Shown one piece after another: positions 31,422 through 39,693 of a stretch of 64,000 bases of DNA; position 1 is the first letter of the stretch; each line of letters starts with the position of its first letter. The DNA comes from Leptofilum sp965223285. GTDB lineage: Bacteria > Chloroflexota > Anaerolineae > Promineifilales > Promineifilaceae. The notes under the pieces are model-generated. The model was not told the origin of the DNA. It searched no databases and saw only the letters and a list, made by a program, of their open reading frames with translations. A program made the translations under genes and the position numbers. The stretch is taken from positions 5,642,001 to 5,706,000 of the forward strand of contig NZ_OZ244997.1 of assembly GCF_965223285.1 (NCBI RefSeq). The letters run 5' to 3'.

Positions 31422-32301
31422 TGCCTTGGGAGCCGAGTGGCGCAAATTGGTGGGCCACACCAGAGCATTCTCCTTTCTGGTACTCATTTTTCCGGTTGGA
31501 GCCTTGGTTGTTGTCCTCACCATAAACATCTTACCCGGCCTTCTCATTCCCGATGTGCGTGAGTTCTACGCCAGCCGGGCGCGCGCCTGGACAGATGATT
31601 TGATGATGGTTTGGACAATGCTAACCGGTTTTCCGGGGGGGACATTTTTGCAAATGCCGTTCATTGGGTTTATTGCCGTTGCTTTTGCGGGTGAATTTCA
31701 ATGGGGAACCTGGAAAAATATTCTGCCGGGGCAATCTCGCACGGTGCTGGTTTTAGCGAAATTTGTGGTTTTGATCAGCTTGATTCTGCTGACACTGATG
31801 GCCACCTCTCTGATTCTAACAGGCGGCAATTGGCTTTCGGCACGATTGTTTGATTCGCCTTATGGCCCTCCGCTGGCAGAAGTGGATGCGGCTGCTTATC
31901 TGGCAGATTATTTCTCACAATTCATGGTGACGTTTGCCAGCCTCATTATTTCTGCGGCCATTGCAGCCCTAATTGCCATGTATAGTCGTTCGGTGATGGC
32001 CAGCGTGCTATTAACCGTTGGGGTTAGCATCGTAGAATTTAGCATGATTTTGATGCTGCTTTTGGTGGGCAATATTTTGAACAGACCCGGCTTGGTGAAT
32101 ATTTTTGCCGCAACGCCATCATACAATTTGGAAAACATGAGAAGCTGGATTTTGGAGGGTGTTGGATCGAATGTTGGGGGGATGCCGGGATTTACGGCCG
32201 TTCAAACACTGCCCGTCTCAATCATCATCGTAGTTGGTTGGTTGGTGGGACTTTTATTGGCAACAGTTATTTTTTTCCGCCGTCAGGATATAAACAGCTA
32301 A
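31414..32301 (+). CDS. ABC-2 type transporter permease
   Basis: A 295-aa membrane protein with about six hydrophobic segments: TRAFSFLVLIFPVGALVVVLTINIL, FLQMPFIGFIAVAFAGEF, VLVLAKFVVLISLILLTLMATSLILTGG, FASLIISAAIAALIAMYS, SVLLTVGVSIVEFSMILMLLLVGNIL and VSIIIVVGWLVGLLLATVIFF. The ending FFRRQDI is typical of ABC-2 permeases. The ATG at 31414 lies inside the last codons of the ATPase gene with GGGAGGT 5 nt upstream. The transported substrate is unknown. Confidence 0.9.
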   Translation: MRSALGAEWRKLVGHTRAFSFLVLIFPVGALVVVLTINILPGLLIPDVREFYASRARAWTDDLMMVWTMLTGFPGGTFLQMPFIGFIAVAFAGEFQWGTWKNILPGQSRTVLVLAKFVVLISLILLTLMATSLILTGGNWLSARLFDSPYGPPLAEVDAAAYLADYFSQFMVTFASLIISAAIAALIAMYSRSVMASVLLTVGVSIVEFSMILMLLLVGNILNRPGLVNIFAATPSYNLENMRSWILEGVGSNVGGMPGFTAVQTLPVSIIIVVGWLVGLLLATVIFFRRQDINS

Positions 32302-32306
32302 AAAAA

Positions 32307-32335
32307 TACCCCGGAAACATCAAGATTCCGGGGTA
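32307..32335 (-). terminator. Rho-independent terminator between ABC permease and terC
   Basis: TACCCCGGAA (32307-32316) and TTCCGGGGTA (32326-32335) form a perfect 10-bp stem. On the minus strand it is followed by TTTTTT, so it terminates terC; on the plus strand it may act weakly for the ABC operon. Confidence 0.85.
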
Positions 32336-32354
32336 TTGTGCCTTCATACACTTC

Positions 32355-33134
32355 CTAATCGCCGCTTTCTGGCATTTTGGGCTGGTTGTGCAGCTTCACC
32401 GGTTTGTTTTGCTTGCTCTTCAAGCGTAATTGCAAGAAATCGACAATCACGGCGAAGGCCATCGCAAAGTAGATGTAATTCTTCAAATGCAAATCCTCGG
32501 CCGCTTCGTGTGCCCATCCTTCAATGACCAACATTGAGCCAATCAAAATGAGGAACGAAAGTGCCAGGATTTTCATAGATGGGTGCCGCTCAATAAAGGC
32601 ACTGACCTGCCCGGAGAAGACAACCATGAGGATAGCAGCCAAAATAATGGCCGTAACCATCACAACCAATGAATCTGAAATGCCAACGGCCGTAATCACT
32701 GAATCTAGTGAAAATACCAAATCAATGAGCAAAACCTGGGCAATCATGTTAGACAGCGTGAGCTTGCCTGCCCCCACGGAATGCGTACCGTGGTCTTCAG
32801 TATCCAGCTTTTCATGAATCTCATAGGTACTCTTACCAATGAGGAATAGGCCGCCAAGCAGTAAAACCAAATCCTTACCGGAGATATTGTTCCCGAAAAT
32901 GGTGAACAGTTCGGTGCCTTCCAGACGCTGTACCCAGGTAATGGCTAACAGCAAAATGATGCGGCTAATCACGGCAAAGGCAATGCCTAACTGTCGTCCC
33001 TGTGCTTGTTGGTGCTCCGGCAGCTTGCCAGACAAAATGGATATAAAAATGACGTTGTCGATGCCCAGCACCGTTTCCAGCGCGAGCAACGTCAAAAATG
33101 CTACAAAGTTTTGTGCGGTAAATAATTCAGCCAT
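32355..33134 (-). CDS. TerC-family integral membrane protein
   Basis: A 259-aa membrane protein with about seven helices. The metal-ligand signature helices LTLLALETVLGIDNVIFISIL near residue 15 and IAQVLLIDLVFSLDSVITAVGI near 130 carry the acidic residues typical of TerC/YoaE proteins. These are associated with manganese efflux and metalation of exported proteins, and historically with tellurite resistance. No CBS or CorC domain is attached. GGGAGAG precedes the ATG. It is monocistronic. Confidence 0.92.
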   Translation of the reverse strand: MAELFTAQNFVAFLTLLALETVLGIDNVIFISILSGKLPEHQQAQGRQLGIAFAVISRIILLLAITWVQRLEGTELFTIFGNNISGKDLVLLLGGLFLIGKSTYEIHEKLDTEDHGTHSVGAGKLTLSNMIAQVLLIDLVFSLDSVITAVGISDSLVVMVTAIILAAILMVVFSGQVSAFIERHPSMKILALSFLILIGSMLVIEGWAHEAAEDLHLKNYIYFAMAFAVIVDFLQLRLKSKQNKPVKLHNQPKMPESGD

Positions 33135-33257
33135 TTCTCTCCCTCAAGAAATATGCAAACCACCAAGAAATCGCACTTTGATTATTAGAGTCGTTTGTGT
33201 GGTTTGCTAAAGATGAATAATGATGCCATTGAGACGGCCGTCTGTCAACGACAGACT

Positions 33258-33290
33258 AGATAACAAAAGTCTGCCAGACTTTTATTATCT
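33258..33290 (-). terminator. Strong hairpin at the 3' end of ppk2
   Basis: AGATAACAAAAGTCT (33258-33272) and AGACTTTTATTATCT (33276-33290) form a 15-bp stem, one G-T pair, loop GCC, starting 1 nt after the ppk2 stop. A second small hairpin (CTGTCAACGACAG) and an ACGGCCGT copy lie just beyond, toward terC. Confidence 0.6.
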
Positions 33291-33291
33291 T

Positions 33292-34095
33292 TTACTCAAT
33301 CACCACCTGATCCAAATTGTCTTCCGCTTCCGGGTATTGCGGATTCATCTCTCGCAACGTGTGTACAATCGTGCGCATAATCGTCAGGTTGCGATACCAT
33401 TTTTGGTTTGCAGGAATCACGTGCCATGGTGCCCAGGGTGTGGTGCATTGCTGCAACATTTCCTCATAAGCGGCCATGTAATTGGGCCAAAATTTGCGCT
33501 TCTCCAAATCTTCCAAAGAAAATTTCCAATTCTTGTCTAGCTCGTCCAGCCGCGCCTGGAACCGCTCTTTTTGCTCATTCAAAGAGATATGGAGATAAAA
33601 CTTCAAGATGCGCGTGCCGGTATCATGCAGCAGCTTTTCAAACTGGTTAATTTGCTCATACCGTGGTCGCCAAACCGCCTCTGGCACGATGTCATGGACG
33701 CGCACTACCAGTACATCTTCATAATGTGAGCGATTAAACACGCCAATCATGCCTTTGGCTGGCACCACTTTATGAATGCGCCACAAAAAGTCGTGAGCCA
33801 GCTCGCGTTTGGATGGTACTTTGAAGGATTCCACTCGTACGCCTTGGGGGTTCACCCCCTTCAAAATGTTGCGAATGGTGCCGTCCTTGCCGCCTGCATC
33901 CATCGCTTGCAGCACGATCAACAACTTTTGTTTGCCTTCGGCATACAGTCGCCGCTGGTATTCAATAAATTCTTTTCGCAAGCTCTTGAATTCGCTTTCC
34001 GCTGCGGCGCGATCTGGATGGAACTGTTTGCCTTCAGTGGGGAGGGTTTGGAGGGTAAACGGCCGTTCAGGCACAAGTTGATGGGTTAAGGGCAT
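33292..34095 (-). CDS. ppk2: Polyphosphate kinase 2 family protein
   Basis: A 267-aa P-loop kinase that transfers phosphate between polyphosphate and nucleotides. Walker A is VLQAMDAGGKDGTIRNIL (~residue 62), GVNPQGVRVESFKVPSKRELAHDFLWRIHK follows, Walker B is GVFNRSHYEDVLVVRVH (~120) and the lid region is EQKERFQARLDELDKNWKFSLEDLEKR. Length and one-domain architecture match classes I/III; whether it uses AMP, ADP or GDP cannot be read reliably. AAGGAAAG precedes the ATG. It is divergent from acs. Confidence 0.92.
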   Translation of the reverse strand: MPLTHQLVPERPFTLQTLPTEGKQFHPDRAAAESEFKSLRKEFIEYQRRLYAEGKQKLLIVLQAMDAGGKDGTIRNILKGVNPQGVRVESFKVPSKRELAHDFLWRIHKVVPAKGMIGVFNRSHYEDVLVVRVHDIVPEAVWRPRYEQINQFEKLLHDTGTRILKFYLHISLNEQKERFQARLDELDKNWKFSLEDLEKRKFWPNYMAAYEEMLQQCTTPWAPWHVIPANQKWYRNLTIMRTIVHTLREMNPQYPEAEDNLDQVVIE

Positions 34096-34258
34096 AATCT
34101 TTCCTTGTTTGTTTCAGTTTGCGCCTAATAGTAATGAAAGTTTTACGATTTGCCCATTTCCCAATATACTTGTTTCCCATCCTAAGTGAATGTCCTTCTG
34201 CAACTCCTGGCAGAACAGTCAAACCAATAACCTTACGCACAAAAGAAGGAGGCTCTAC

Positions 34259-36169
34259 ATGGCTGATGATAAAAATATGGTCGGAGATGTGTATTTCCCC
34301 GCACCCGAAGTCATTTCTGCTGCCCATATTCCTGATTACGAGAAAGTTCATCAGGCGGCAACCGAAGATTTAGCTGGTTTCTGGGGCAAAATTGCTGCCG
34401 AAAATTACGAATGGTACAAACCGTGGGAAACCGTTCTGGATGACAGTAACGCCCCCTTTTTCAAATGGTTTGTCAATGCCAAAGTCAACATTGTGCATAA
34501 CGCTTTAGATCGGCATATGCGCGATGCCACCCGCAATAAAGCCGCCCTCATTTTTGAAGGTGAAAAAGGCGACCAGCGCGTTTATACGTACCAACAGCTT
34601 AATCACGAAGTGTGCAAATTTGCCAGCGTCCTGCGCTCGATGGGCATTGGCAAGGGGGACCGGGTTACCATTTATATGGGGCGCGTGCCAGAATTGATGA
34701 TCGCTATGCTGGCCTGCGCCAAAATTGGGGCAATGCACTCTGTCGTTTATGGTGGTTTTTCTACAGAAGCGTTGCTGGGCCGTATTGACGACAGCAAATC
34801 CAGGCTGCTCATCACCTGCGATGGTGCCTGGCTACGTGGCAACATCATTGAGCTAAAGAAAATTGCCAATGAAGCGGTTGATCGCGCCGGGACAATTCAA
34901 TCCGTGATTTGCGTGAAGCGCACTGAGCAGGAAGTAGAGATGGTACCGGGTCGGGATTATTGGTACCACGATCTGATGAACCTGCCGGTTGCTGATCCCA
35001 CGGCTAAAACAGAGGTGATGGATGCTGAAGACCCACTGTTCATTCTGTACACATCGGGGACAACTGGCAAGCCGAAGGCAATTTTGCACACGCACGGTGG
35101 CTATATGGTGTGGACTTCGACCACGCTGAAATGGGTTTTCGACATTAAACCAGAAGATGTTTGGTGGTGTGCTGCCGATCCTGGCTGGATCACTGGTCAC
35201 AGCTACATTGTGTATGCACCGCTGATTTTAGGGGCAACCAGCTTCATGTATGAAGGTGCGCCGACACATCCGTACCCGGATCGTTGGTGGTCGCTGGTGG
35301 CGAAATACAATATCACCATCTTATACACGGCCCCGACGGCCATTCGCGGCCTGATGCGCTTTGGGGCAAGTTGGCCGGACAAGCACGATCTCTCCAGCTT
35401 GCGCCTGCTGGGTTCTGTGGGTGAGCCGATTAACCCGGAAGCGTGGAAATGGTATCATCGCGTCATTGGCAAGGAACGCTGCCCGATTATGGATACCTGG
35501 TGGCAAACGGAGACGGGTGGCTACATGATTACGCCGCTGCCCAGCGTGCCGCTCAAGCCAGGGTCGGCCACGCGGGGCTTCCCCGGCGTGCAAGTTGATG
35601 TGGTTGATGAAGAGGGCGATCCGGTTGCCCCCAACGAGGAAGGGTATTTAGTCGTGAAGGCACCTTGGCCGGGTATGTTGCGTACCATCTTTCAAGACCC
35701 GGATCGTTACGTGCAGCAATATTGGGGCCGCTTTGCGGACCAGGGTTGGTATTTGCCGGGCGACAGTGCCAAAAAGGATGAGGATGGCTACATTTGGGTA
35801 ATCGGCCGTATTGATGACGTCATTAAAGTGTCTGGCTACCGGCTGGGCACGGCCGAAATTGAAAGTGCCCTGGTGAGCCATGAAGCGGTAGCAGAAGCGG
35901 CCTGCATTGGCGTGCCCGATCCCAATGAGGTGAAGGGAAACATCATCAAAGCATTCTGCATTTTGCGCCAAGGGTATGAGCCAAGCGAGAAGCTCTCGAT
36001 GACGCTGCGTGACCATGTGGGGCATGAGATGGGGCCGATTGCCAAACCCGCCACGGTGGAGTTTGTAGACAGCCTGCCCAAAACGCGCTCTGGTAAGATT
36101 ATGCGGCGCGTTTTGAAGGCTCGCGTGCTGGGGCAGGACGAAGGGGATTTATCTACGCTGGCGGATTGA
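34259..36169 (+). CDS. acs: Acetyl-CoA synthetase (AMP-forming)
   Basis: A 636-aa ligase converting acetate, ATP and CoA to acetyl-CoA, AMP and PPi. The ANL-family motifs are LFILYTSGTTGKPKAILHTHGGY near residue 260 (P-loop), DTWWQTETGGYMITPLP near 415, WYLPGDSAKKDEDGYIWVIGRIDDVIKVSGYRLGTAEIE near 500-540 and the acetylatable lysine in LPKTRSGKIMRRVLKA near 605. The ATG at 34259 follows AAGAAGGAGG by 6 nt. A terminator follows. It contains no exact ACGGCCGT, unlike most genes here. Confidence 0.96.
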   Translation: MADDKNMVGDVYFPAPEVISAAHIPDYEKVHQAATEDLAGFWGKIAAENYEWYKPWETVLDDSNAPFFKWFVNAKVNIVHNALDRHMRDATRNKAALIFEGEKGDQRVYTYQQLNHEVCKFASVLRSMGIGKGDRVTIYMGRVPELMIAMLACAKIGAMHSVVYGGFSTEALLGRIDDSKSRLLITCDGAWLRGNIIELKKIANEAVDRAGTIQSVICVKRTEQEVEMVPGRDYWYHDLMNLPVADPTAKTEVMDAEDPLFILYTSGTTGKPKAILHTHGGYMVWTSTTLKWVFDIKPEDVWWCAADPGWITGHSYIVYAPLILGATSFMYEGAPTHPYPDRWWSLVAKYNITILYTAPTAIRGLMRFGASWPDKHDLSSLRLLGSVGEPINPEAWKWYHRVIGKERCPIMDTWWQTETGGYMITPLPSVPLKPGSATRGFPGVQVDVVDEEGDPVAPNEEGYLVVKAPWPGMLRTIFQDPDRYVQQYWGRFADQGWYLPGDSAKKDEDGYIWVIGRIDDVIKVSGYRLGTAEIESALVSHEAVAEAACIGVPDPNEVKGNIIKAFCILRQGYEPSEKLSMTLRDHVGHEMGPIAKPATVEFVDSLPKTRSGKIMRRVLKARVLGQDEGDLSTLAD

Positions 36170-36194
36170 TTGCGTATGAATTGGAACATGTGGT

Positions 36195-36233
36195 AAAAGG
36201 GTTGAAGGCGGGGTGCTGCCTCAACCTTTTTTT
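36195..36233 (+). terminator. Rho-independent terminator of acs
   Basis: AAAAGGGTTGA and TCAACCTTTT pair with a one-base bulge around an inner GGC...GCC stem, followed by a T-run. Confidence 0.75.
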
Positions 36234-36258
36234 GTTCATGTGCTGAGGTTGGTGAGTT

Positions 36259-36669
36259 GTGCGTGTAAAGCGGAAACGGCCGTTTGGCTTGATGGTAATT
36301 CTCGTTCTTGAGCTTTTACAGCTCGTTACCTGGGGTGTCTTTTTATACCTGCTTACCATTCCTGAATTAGACATTGCGGTCGAAGAGATTCTGGATGTTT
36401 CTACGCTCGCCTATCGCATCCAAATTGGCTCAATGCTGCTGCTGCTCATCGCCCTGCCGGGTTTGTGGCTTTTGCAGCGATGGGGTTGGATTCTCCTGAT
36501 GATCCAGACCGGGATTTCATTGTCTATGGGCATTTGGCAATTTTTTGAGGGGAATCCCAATTATGCCGGTATGTTTGTGAATATTGCCATTGTGTTTTAC
36601 TTGAACCAGTGGGACGTGCAGCAGCTTTTCATACCGAGGTCCAGGTCTAAAGGCATCAAGAGGCTTTGA
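36259..36669 (+). CDS. Small membrane protein of unknown function
   Basis: A 136-aa protein with four hydrophobic segments (LMVILVLELLQLVTWGVFLYLL, IGSMLLLLIALPGLWLL, WGWILLMIQTGISLSMGIW, MFVNIAIVFYL) and a basic N-terminus, so about four transmembrane helices. I do not recognise the family. The GTG at 36259 is preceded by GGTGAG 2 nt upstream. It ends 1 nt before the next gene starts, so the two are co-transcribed and may act together at the membrane. Confidence 0.7.
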   Translation: MRVKRKRPFGLMVILVLELLQLVTWGVFLYLLTIPELDIAVEEILDVSTLAYRIQIGSMLLLLIALPGLWLLQRWGWILLMIQTGISLSMGIWQFFEGNPNYAGMFVNIAIVFYLNQWDVQQLFIPRSRSKGIKRL

Positions 36670-36670
36670 G

Positions 36671-38479
36671 ATGGATGATTTGAGCCTGCTGCGGCTGTAT
36701 GAGCCTATCATCCACTTTACGCAGGGCGAGATGTTTTTCCCTTGTGCCGTGGACGAATATGTGAAGCGGTGCAGTTTATGGATTCGGGATGATGATGGCA
36801 AAGAGGAGAAAATTGTCTCTGCGGGTGACTTAACGGTTGAGTCGCTAGCCAATTACAACACGCCGCCACCAGACCACACCTACTACTTGCAATTTGTGCA
36901 GGAGCCGCTTAAGCCCAATGAATTTCGGCAATGGTTGCAAGACCCGGAACGCCCTGACTTTAAGTCGGCGGGTCGCCTGGCGCGGGTGAGCTTGTCGGCG
37001 CGACTGATTGATTCTTTGTTTGATTTGTCGCTGGTGGTGCGGGGCAACGTGCCGGGTGGCACCACGGCCAGAGCAGATTATCTTTTCAGGGAGATGCGAA
37101 AGGTGGATGGGCGAGATGTGTATTACGGCCGTATCATTCGCGACGGCAATTATATCATCCTCCACTACCTCTTTTTCTACGTCATGAACAATTGGCGCAG
37201 TGGTTTTTATGGTGTCAATGACCATGAAGCCGATTGGGAGCAAATCTTTGTGTATCTTTCTGAAGAAGGGGAGGAGAAGCCCAAACCGCTGTGGGTGGCT
37301 TTTGCTTCCCACGACTTTAAGGGGGACGATTTACGCCGTCATTGGGATGACCCTGAACTCAAAAGGATGGGAACGCACCCTATTATTTTTGCCGGCGCTG
37401 GTTCCCACGCCAGCTATTTTGCCAGAGGGGAGTATTTAATGAGCATTGCTCCTTCCTTCCTCAAGCCGTTGGGGCGAATGATGGAATGGGGGCAGCGGTT
37501 TTGGGCAGAGCAGTTGGGCCAGGGGCAGCCACGCATTGCCGATCAGATTCAAGCCTTGTTGCGGGTTCCCTTTGTGGATTATGCTCGGGGGGATGGCGTG
37601 AAAATTGGACCGTATGAGAAACGGCCGTGGACACCCATCATGCTCGCAGAAGCCGACGGCTGGGCCGAACGGTATCGCGGCCTGTGGGGGCTAGACACTC
37701 GGGATTTTATCGGTGGGGAGCGTGCGCCGGGCGGGGCAAAGTTCAACCGGGATGGCTCTGTGCGCCAATCGTGGGCAGACCCATTGGGTTGGGCTGGGCT
37801 GGACAAAGTAGCACCACCGAGAGAAACGGCCGCACTCGTCAAAGACCAAATACAAGCCATCGAGCAAAAGCAGGTTCAGCTTACCCAAGTGTATGAGCTT
37901 CTCCGTGAGAAAGTACGGGTTTTGGCTTTGGAGACCGTCGCTTTTTCAGAAACGGATTATCAAACGCCGTTACTTAAAACCAAGCAAGCTCGATTGGCTG
38001 CCCAGCAAGAAGAGCTTCAGGCTTTGAACCAGGAACGTTCCGAGCTGCAAGAAACCAAAACAGCCCTGCAAACTTATCTGAAGCGAATAGAGGCTGGCGA
38101 TTGGGGAGATAAGCGCGCCCATATTGCGCACACTCACGCCCCAGAGCCGCCTATCTTCAAAAGGCGTTGGATTCTGGATATTTGGGCTGCCCTGAGCAGT
38201 GGTTTGCTTATCATTGCCCTCATCGTGTTGTTGTCGATCCCTGCGCTGCGCTCCCTATGGTATCTGTGGACGGGCATTGTTATTGTGGCCTTTGCCGTCA
38301 TTGAGTCCGCAATTCAGGGGCGGATTGTCAAATTTCTTTTAAACTTTACAATCTTTTTGGCAATCATTACCGTGCTGATATTAATTTGGCAATTCTGGCT
38401 CTTTATTCTCATCGGGGCACTGGCGTTTTTTGTCATAATTATGCTGCGTGAAAATTTACGTGAACTGCGGCGGTTGTGA
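36671..38479 (+). CDS. Vps62-like domain protein with coiled coil and C-terminal membrane helices
   Basis: A 602-aa protein. Residues ~155-255 (ILHYLFFYVMNNWRSGFYGVNDHEADWEQIFVYL...GTHPIIFAGAGSHASYF) resemble the Vps62/DUF946-type domain with its HExDWE and GSHASY motifs. A coiled coil spans ~385-470 (QIQAIEQKQVQLTQVYELLREKV...LNQERSELQETKTAL). Three or more transmembrane helices lie at ~500-590. The domain's biochemical role is unknown. The family link is from memory of the motif, so moderate confidence only. It is paired with the membrane protein gene just upstream. Confidence 0.7.
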   Translation: MDDLSLLRLYEPIIHFTQGEMFFPCAVDEYVKRCSLWIRDDDGKEEKIVSAGDLTVESLANYNTPPPDHTYYLQFVQEPLKPNEFRQWLQDPERPDFKSAGRLARVSLSARLIDSLFDLSLVVRGNVPGGTTARADYLFREMRKVDGRDVYYGRIIRDGNYIILHYLFFYVMNNWRSGFYGVNDHEADWEQIFVYLSEEGEEKPKPLWVAFASHDFKGDDLRRHWDDPELKRMGTHPIIFAGAGSHASYFARGEYLMSIAPSFLKPLGRMMEWGQRFWAEQLGQGQPRIADQIQALLRVPFVDYARGDGVKIGPYEKRPWTPIMLAEADGWAERYRGLWGLDTRDFIGGERAPGGAKFNRDGSVRQSWADPLGWAGLDKVAPPRETAALVKDQIQAIEQKQVQLTQVYELLREKVRVLALETVAFSETDYQTPLLKTKQARLAAQQEELQALNQERSELQETKTALQTYLKRIEAGDWGDKRAHIAHTHAPEPPIFKRRWILDIWAALSSGLLIIALIVLLSIPALRSLWYLWTGIVIVAFAVIESAIQGRIVKFLLNFTIFLAIITVLILIWQFWLFILIGALAFFVIIMLRENLRELRRL

Positions 38480-38637
38480 TGGGAGGTAACGGCCGTTTCC
38501 CCCATTATTACCAATAGGTGACAATAATCACCCACACTATCCGCCTATTGTTACTATTGCAGATTGCTAAAAAAAAGGAAGATAGGCACCAGATTTTTAT
38601 CTTGACCCATTTGGAAGAAAAGGAAGTTGATATCCTC

Positions 38638-39405
38638 ATGACTGTACATCTATATTTCTCGCTAATTCCAGAAGCTCTTATTGCCTCCATGCTGCCGCCT
38701 GAAGAATTTGGCACTTACTACGCTGTTGGCAGCCACAAAAAACTACATGGTCAAGCCATGTTCATCGAGCTAGACTCGAATTTTCGACATGATTTTTTTA
38801 AGATCGAGGCTGGCATAGAGCGATGTGTTCCCCATAAAGACGGCGCGCCAAAACGCTCTGTTTACATTTCTACCTACCGTGTTTTAGAACACATTCCCCT
38901 GGAAGCAATGAAGCAGCTTTATTTGGTCACCGCCTACGGTGAAGTATTGGCTTTAGATCAAGCGAAAACATTGCCATCACAAACCGAAGGTTTGAATATG
39001 TATCAGGAAATAGCGCCCGTACATCCATTGGTTGTTAGCCGCTTGGATGCCAGTGAATATCATAAATTCCTGACCCAAAACCCGGATAGTTTGGTGCACT
39101 TTCCAGCAGTTTGTTTTGTTGATTTGCAACTTGGCGAATTAGCAAGCGATCCTGAACACGGAGCAATCCGCGATTTACCTTATAACTATATTCATCACTT
39201 ACGCGAATGCCTGCTGGAAGTAAGAGAAAAGCCAATCCATTCAAAAATAGTCAATCGGGTCGAATCAGTTGAATATCCATATCGAATGATTAAAAACGGT
39301 ATCTATTTGGGGAACAGCGACGGCTTAGTATATTTCCCATTGCCGTCCAGAGAGGAGCTGAGAGGCAAATATTATCGGTGGTGGCGTTCAGCTAATCAAT
39401 CGTAA
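38638..39405 (+). CDS. Protein of unknown function (255 aa)
   Basis: I do not recognise it. It is soluble, with no signal peptide or membrane helix. The N-terminus (FSLIPEALIASMLPPEEFGTYYAVGSHKKLHGQAMFIELDSNFRHDFFKIEAGIERCVPHKDGAPKRSVYISTYRVLEHIPLEAMKQLYLVT) suggests an alpha/beta fold. A longer GTG-initiated frame from 38518 exists, but the ATG at 38638 is preceded by AAAGGAAG and the extension is low-complexity. It lies 158 nt after the preceding gene and is closed by a strong terminator, so it is its own unit. Confidence 0.65.
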   Translation: MTVHLYFSLIPEALIASMLPPEEFGTYYAVGSHKKLHGQAMFIELDSNFRHDFFKIEAGIERCVPHKDGAPKRSVYISTYRVLEHIPLEAMKQLYLVTAYGEVLALDQAKTLPSQTEGLNMYQEIAPVHPLVVSRLDASEYHKFLTQNPDSLVHFPAVCFVDLQLGELASDPEHGAIRDLPYNYIHHLRECLLEVREKPIHSKIVNRVESVEYPYRMIKNGIYLGNSDGLVYFPLPSREELRGKYYRWWRSANQS

Positions 39406-39435
39406 CAAGACCATAAATTTGTAATTTTATAACAG

Positions 39436-39467
39436 GAGCCTGAAAGAATTTCTTTCAGGCTCTTTTG
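39436..39467 (+). terminator. Rho-independent terminator
   Basis: GAGCCTGAAAGA (39436-39447) and TCTTTCAGGCTC (39451-39462) form a perfect 12-bp stem with loop ATT, followed by TTTTG. Confidence 0.9.
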
Positions 39468-39517
39468 TTTTCTGCGAAACTGAAGCATATTGGGCTAATT
39501 TGCAAGAGGTATAAATT

Positions 39518-39546
39518 TTGACATTGTTTGTGACATTCGTTACAAT
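39518..39546 (+). promoter_or_regulatory. hppA promoter (sigma-70 type)
   Basis: TTGACA (39518-39523) and TACAAT (39541-39546) are separated by 17 bp, a near-consensus housekeeping promoter. It lies between the upstream gene's terminator and the hppA leader. Confidence 0.85.
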
Positions 39547-39626
39547 CGCACGCTCGACATTTCCGTTCAAAATTAACGAAAAATGGGGGCGTTTTCTGGT
39601 CAATTTGACTGGGTTTTGAAAATCAT

Positions 39627-39647
39627 AGCGGGTTTAACCCGCTTTTT
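39627..39647 (+). terminator. Leader terminator (attenuator candidate) of hppA
   Basis: AGCGGGTT (39627-39634) and AACCCGCT (39636-39643) are exactly complementary with a one-base centre (effective loop about 3 nt), followed by TTTTT. It is about 75 nt after the predicted transcription start and 47 nt before the ATG. Confidence 0.65.
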
Positions 39648-39693
39648 GTTTGCCAAAAAGATTTATTTTAGAAGAGGAGGCAGTAGTAACTGT

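Noticed and set aside
38518..38637. GTG-initiated extension of the 255-aa unknown protein
   Set aside because: There is no ribosome site, the sequence is low-complexity, and a better ATG at 38638 has AAAGGAAG upstream. A small CAATAGG/CCTATTG inverted repeat in this gap was also judged too weak.
39583..39693. N-terminal extension of the pyrophosphatase frame from an upstream ATG
   Set aside because: The extension would be translated from the leader terminator hairpin, and family members begin near the ATG at 39694 with a transmembrane helix soon after.
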